Assembly (NCBI GenBank): GCA_937923585.1
Contig: CALDSM010000033.1
Coordinates: 1 to 6,025 of the forward strand
Direction: 5' to 3'
DNA length: 6,025 nucleotides
Source of the DNA: an uncultured bacterium
Lineage (GTDB): Bacteria; Hydrogenedentota; Hydrogenedentia; Hydrogenedentales; CAITNO01
Both the position numbers and the translations under genes were made by a program. Shown here one piece after another: positions 3,272 to 6,025 of the stretch (positions are counted from its first letter, which is position 1; each line of letters opens with the position of its first letter). The notes beneath the pieces were generated by a model, which was given only the letters and a program-made list of their open reading frames with translations, had not been told where the DNA came from and ran no database searches.

Positions 3272-6025
3272 CTACTTCTTCGCCTTCTTCTTTGCTTTGG
3301 CGGGTTCTGCCGCTGCCGCCGCGACGGCGGGCAGTTTGTGCTTGAGAAACTGGCCGGTGAAGGACTTGGCGATGCGGGTGAGATCTTCGGGGGTGCCTTC
3401 GGCGATGATGCGGCCGCCCTGGTCGCCGCCTTCGGGGCCGAGATCAATAATCCAGTCGGCGGTCTTGATCACGTCGAGATTGTGCTCGATGACGATGACC
3501 GTGTTGCCGTATTCGACGAGCTTGTGCAGCACGCCGAGCAGTTTGTCCACATCGGCGGCGTGGAGGCCGGTGGTGGGCTCGTCGAGGATGTAGAGCGTGC
3601 GGCCGGTCTGGCGGCGGGACAGTTCGGTGGCAAGTTTGACGCGCTGGGCCTCGCCGCCGGAAAGGGTGGTGGCGGCCTGGCCGAGCCGGATGTAGCCCAG
3701 GCCGACGTCGTTCAGCGTGCGCAGCTTGTTGGCCACGGCGGGGATGTTGCGGAAGAACTCGCAGCCGTCCTCGACGGTCATGTCGAGCACCTCGGCGATG
3801 TTCTTGCCCTTGTAGCGGATTTCGAGCGTGTCGCGGTTGTAGCGCGCGCCGCTGCAGACGTCGCAGGGCACGTACACGTCGGGGAGGAAGTGCATCTCGA
3901 TGGTGATGAGGCCGTTGCCCTCGCAGGCCTCGCAGCGGCCGCCTTTCACGTTGAAGCTGAAGCGGCCGGGCTGGTAACCGCGGGCGCGCGCCTCCACGGT
4001 TTTGCAGAACAGGTCGCGGATGGGGCCGAACAGGCCGGTGTACGTGGCCGGGTTGGAGCGGGGCGTTCGGCCAATGGGCGCCTGGCTGATGTCCACAATC
4101 TTGTCAATGTGTTCGAGCCCGTCAATGCCGTCGTGCGCGCCGGGGCGCTCGGCGGCGTCATACAGCCGCTTGGCAACGGCGGGATAGAGGGTCTCGTTGA
4201 CGAGGCTTGACTTGCCCGAGCCGGACACGCCGGTGACGCAGACGAACATGCCCAGGGGGAAGCCCACGGTCACGTCGCGCAGGTTGTTGTGGCGGGCGCC
4301 GCGGACGGTAATCCGCGCGGCGTTGCCCCTGCGCCGTTTCGACGGCACCGCGATGTCCAGCTTCCCTCCAAGGTAGCGGCCGGTGAGGGACTTCTCATTC
4401 CGTTCGATATCGGCGGGCGTACCCGCCGCGACAATTTCGCCGCCATGCACGCCGGCGCCGGGTCCGAGGTCCACGACCCAGTCCGCCGCGCGGATGGTGT
4501 CCTCGTCGTGCTCGACGACGATGACCGTGTTGCCGAGGTCGCGGAGGCGCTCGAGTGTGGCGAGCAGCCGCGCGTTGTCGCGCTGGTGCAGTCCGATGCT
4601 GGGCTCGTCGAGGATGTAGAGCACGCCGACGAGGCCCGAGCCGATCTGCGTGGCCAGGCGGATGCGCTGCGACTCGCCGCCGGACAGCGAGCCTGCGTGG
4701 CGCTCCAGCGTGAGGTAGCCGAGCCCGACACTGTGCAGGAAGCCGAGGCGCTCGCGAATTTCCTTGATGACGCGCTCGGCGATGGCGGCCTTGGTTTTCG
4801 ACAGTTTCATTCCCTGGAAGAAGGCGGAGGCGTCGGCTATGGCCATCGAGGTAACGTCGAGAATCGTCTTGCCGGCCACGCGCACGGCGCGGGCCTCGGG
4901 CCGCAGCCGGGCACCCTTGCACAGGGGGCACGCGTGCGAGGCCATAAACTCGTCAATCATCTCGCGGGCCGCGGCCGAATCGGTTTCGCGGTAGCGCCGT
5001 TCGAGGTTGGGGATGACTCCCTCGAAGACGCGGGTGATCTCATAGGTGCGCTGCTCATTGGAGTAGGAGAAGTCCACCTCCTCCTCGCCGGATCCGTAGA
5101 GCACAATCTGGCGGAACCAGTCGGGCAACAGGCGCCAGGGCTGGTGCGGGTCCTGCCTGTAATGGTGGCAGACCGACAGCAGCGCCTTGCGGTACATGCC
5201 GTCGAGGACGCGGCGCATGCTCCAGGGGCGCACCGCCCCGTCGGCGATGCCGAGACCCGGTTCGGGCACGACCAGTTCGGGATCAATCTCCATCACGCTG
5301 CCCAGCCCGGTGCATTTCGGGCAGGCGCCGTGGGGGTTGTTGAAGGAGAAGCTGCGCGGCTCCAGTTCCTCGAACACCACGCCGCAGTCGAGGCAGGCGA
5401 GTTTCTCGCTCTGGATGCTCTCGCGGGCGGGCTTGCCCGGCTCCTCGACCCAAAGGCGGATCAGTCCCTTGCCCAGCCGCAGGCAGGTCTCCACGGAGTC
5501 CGTCATGCGCTGGCGGATGCCGTCCTTGATCACCAGCCGGTCAACGACCACGTCAATGTCGTGCTTGACGTAGCGTTCCAGTGGAATGTCGTCGTCCACG
5601 TGGCAGAACTTGCCGTCCACGCGCACGCGGACGAAGCCCTGCCGCTTGACGTCCTCGAACACCTTCTGGTAGGTGCCCTTGCGCTGGCGGACCAGCGGCG
5701 CGAGCAGTTGCAGTCTGGCGCCTTCCGGCAGCGCCAGACAGGAATCCACGATGTCCTGCGGGGTCTGCGAGACGATGGGCTTGCCGCACTGCCAGCAGAA
5801 GGGATCGCCAATGCGGGCGTAGAGCAGGCGCAGGTAATCGTAAATCTCGGTCACCGTGCCCACGGTGGACCGTGGGTTGCGGTGGGTGGTCTTCTGCTCA
5901 ATGGAGATGGCCGGGCTCAGCCCGCCGATGAAGTCCACATCGGGCTTGTCCATCTGGCCCAGGAACTGGCGCGCGTAGGCGGAGAGGCTTTCGACGTAGC
6001 GCCGCTGGCCTTCCGCGTAGAGGGT
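3272..6025 (-). CDS. uvrA: UvrA, excinuclease ABC subunit A (5' end beyond window)
   Basis: UvrA is the damage-sensing ATPase of nucleotide excision repair. It dimerises, works with UvrB, and loads it at lesions. The frame is open to the right edge, giving 917 visible residues beginning TLYAEGQRRYVESLSAYARQ; by comparison with the 940-residue E. coli protein about 45 N-terminal residues, including the first Walker A motif, are outside. Numbering from the first visible residue: zinc module Cys211/214 and 235/238; CPLC at 366-369; first ABC signature LSGGESQR 447-454 and Walker B LYILDEP 469-475; second Walker A GVSGSGKS 599-606; zinc finger Cys698/701 and 721/724; second signature LSGGEAQR 788-795 and Walker B LYILDEP 811-817. 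No key residue is missing. The last 18 or so residues form an Ala then Lys-rich tail. The stop is TAG at 3272-3274. Confidence 0.98.
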   Translation of the reverse strand, partial: TLYAEGQRRYVESLSAYARQFLGQMDKPDVDFIGGLSPAISIEQKTTHRNPRSTVGTVTEIYDYLRLLYARIGDPFCWQCGKPIVSQTPQDIVDSCLALPEGARLQLLAPLVRQRKGTYQKVFEDVKRQGFVRVRVDGKFCHVDDDIPLERYVKHDIDVVVDRLVIKDGIRQRMTDSVETCLRLGKGLIRLWVEEPGKPARESIQSEKLACLDCGVVFEELEPRSFSFNNPHGACPKCTGLGSVMEIDPELVVPEPGLGIADGAVRPWSMRRVLDGMYRKALLSVCHHYRQDPHQPWRLLPDWFRQIVLYGSGEEEVDFSYSNEQRTYEITRVFEGVIPNLERRYRETDSAAAREMIDEFMASHACPLCKGARLRPEARAVRVAGKTILDVTSMAIADASAFFQGMKLSKTKAAIAERVIKEIRERLGFLHSVGLGYLTLERHAGSLSGGESQRIRLATQIGSGLVGVLYILDEPSIGLHQRDNARLLATLERLRDLGNTVIVVEHDEDTIRAADWVVDLGPGAGVHGGEIVAAGTPADIERNEKSLTGRYLGGKLDIAVPSKRRRGNAARITVRGARHNNLRDVTVGFPLGMFVCVTGVSGSGKSSLVNETLYPAVAKRLYDAAERPGAHDGIDGLEHIDKIVDISQAPIGRTPRSNPATYTGLFGPIRDLFCKTVEARARGYQPGRFSFNVKGGRCEACEGNGLITIEMHFLPDVYVPCDVCSGARYNRDTLEIRYKGKNIAEVLDMTVEDGCEFFRNIPAVANKLRTLNDVGLGYIRLGQAATTLSGGEAQRVKLATELSRRQTGRTLYILDEPTTGLHAADVDKLLGVLHKLVEYGNTVIVIEHNLDVIKTADWIIDLGPEGGDQGGRIIAEGTPEDLTRIAKSFTGQFLKHKLPAVAAAAAEPAKAKKKAKK

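Noticed and set aside
3143..4210. Plus-strand open frame of 355 codons opposite uvrA
   Set aside because: It is antisense to strongly conserved UvrA sequence. Its Gly/Ala/Val/Asp-rich content is the usual shadow of GC-rich codon use.

Overview
The window is GC-rich and looks like bacterial chromosome. All three convincing genes lie on the minus strand, so they read from right to left. In transcription order they are uvrA (excision-repair ATPase, cut by the right edge at 6025), a class II ketose-bisphosphate-type aldolase, and an isomerase-like protein of the L-fucose/L-arabinose isomerase superfamily. No gene could be supported in the left 758 bases. That stretch is instead packed with palindromes and tandem repeats.

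The organism cannot be fixed from this window. GC-rich coding sequence, a bacterial UvrA with a Lys/Ala-rich tail, and intergenic DNA full of short palindromes are all compatible with the PVC superphylum (Kiritimatiellota, Lentisphaerota, Verrucomicrobiota). That is a weak inference from general pattern, not a placement.

Layout, left to right. 1-57: AT-richer patch with a nested hairpin. 111-143: imperfect hairpin A. 235-423: nine tandem 21-bp units with a four-unit (84-bp) higher-order pattern. 430-474: hairpin B, a near copy of hairpin A. 535-610: long inverted repeat with 30-base arms, each containing its own smaller hairpin. 659-750: three consecutive palindromes, one of which could terminate the minus-strand genes. 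759-2162: isomerase-like gene. 2163-2182: 20-bp gap with ribosome site and an overlapping palindrome. 2183-3103: aldolase. 3104-3271: gap with an inverted repeat around a C7 run and a small degenerate direct repeat. 3272-6025: uvrA.

Functionally, uvrA is housekeeping DNA repair and is probably unrelated to the two sugar genes, although it is codirectional. The aldolase and isomerase-like genes are 20 bp apart and probably form an operon. A plausible job is isomerisation of an aldose and later cleavage of the phosphorylated ketose, but no kinase, transporter or regulator is visible here and the substrate is unknown. The most unusual part is the repeat island at 100-750, especially the 21-bp array bracketed by two related hairpins. 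I see no evidence that it is a complete new system. It is the best candidate for something not explained by ordinary annotation.
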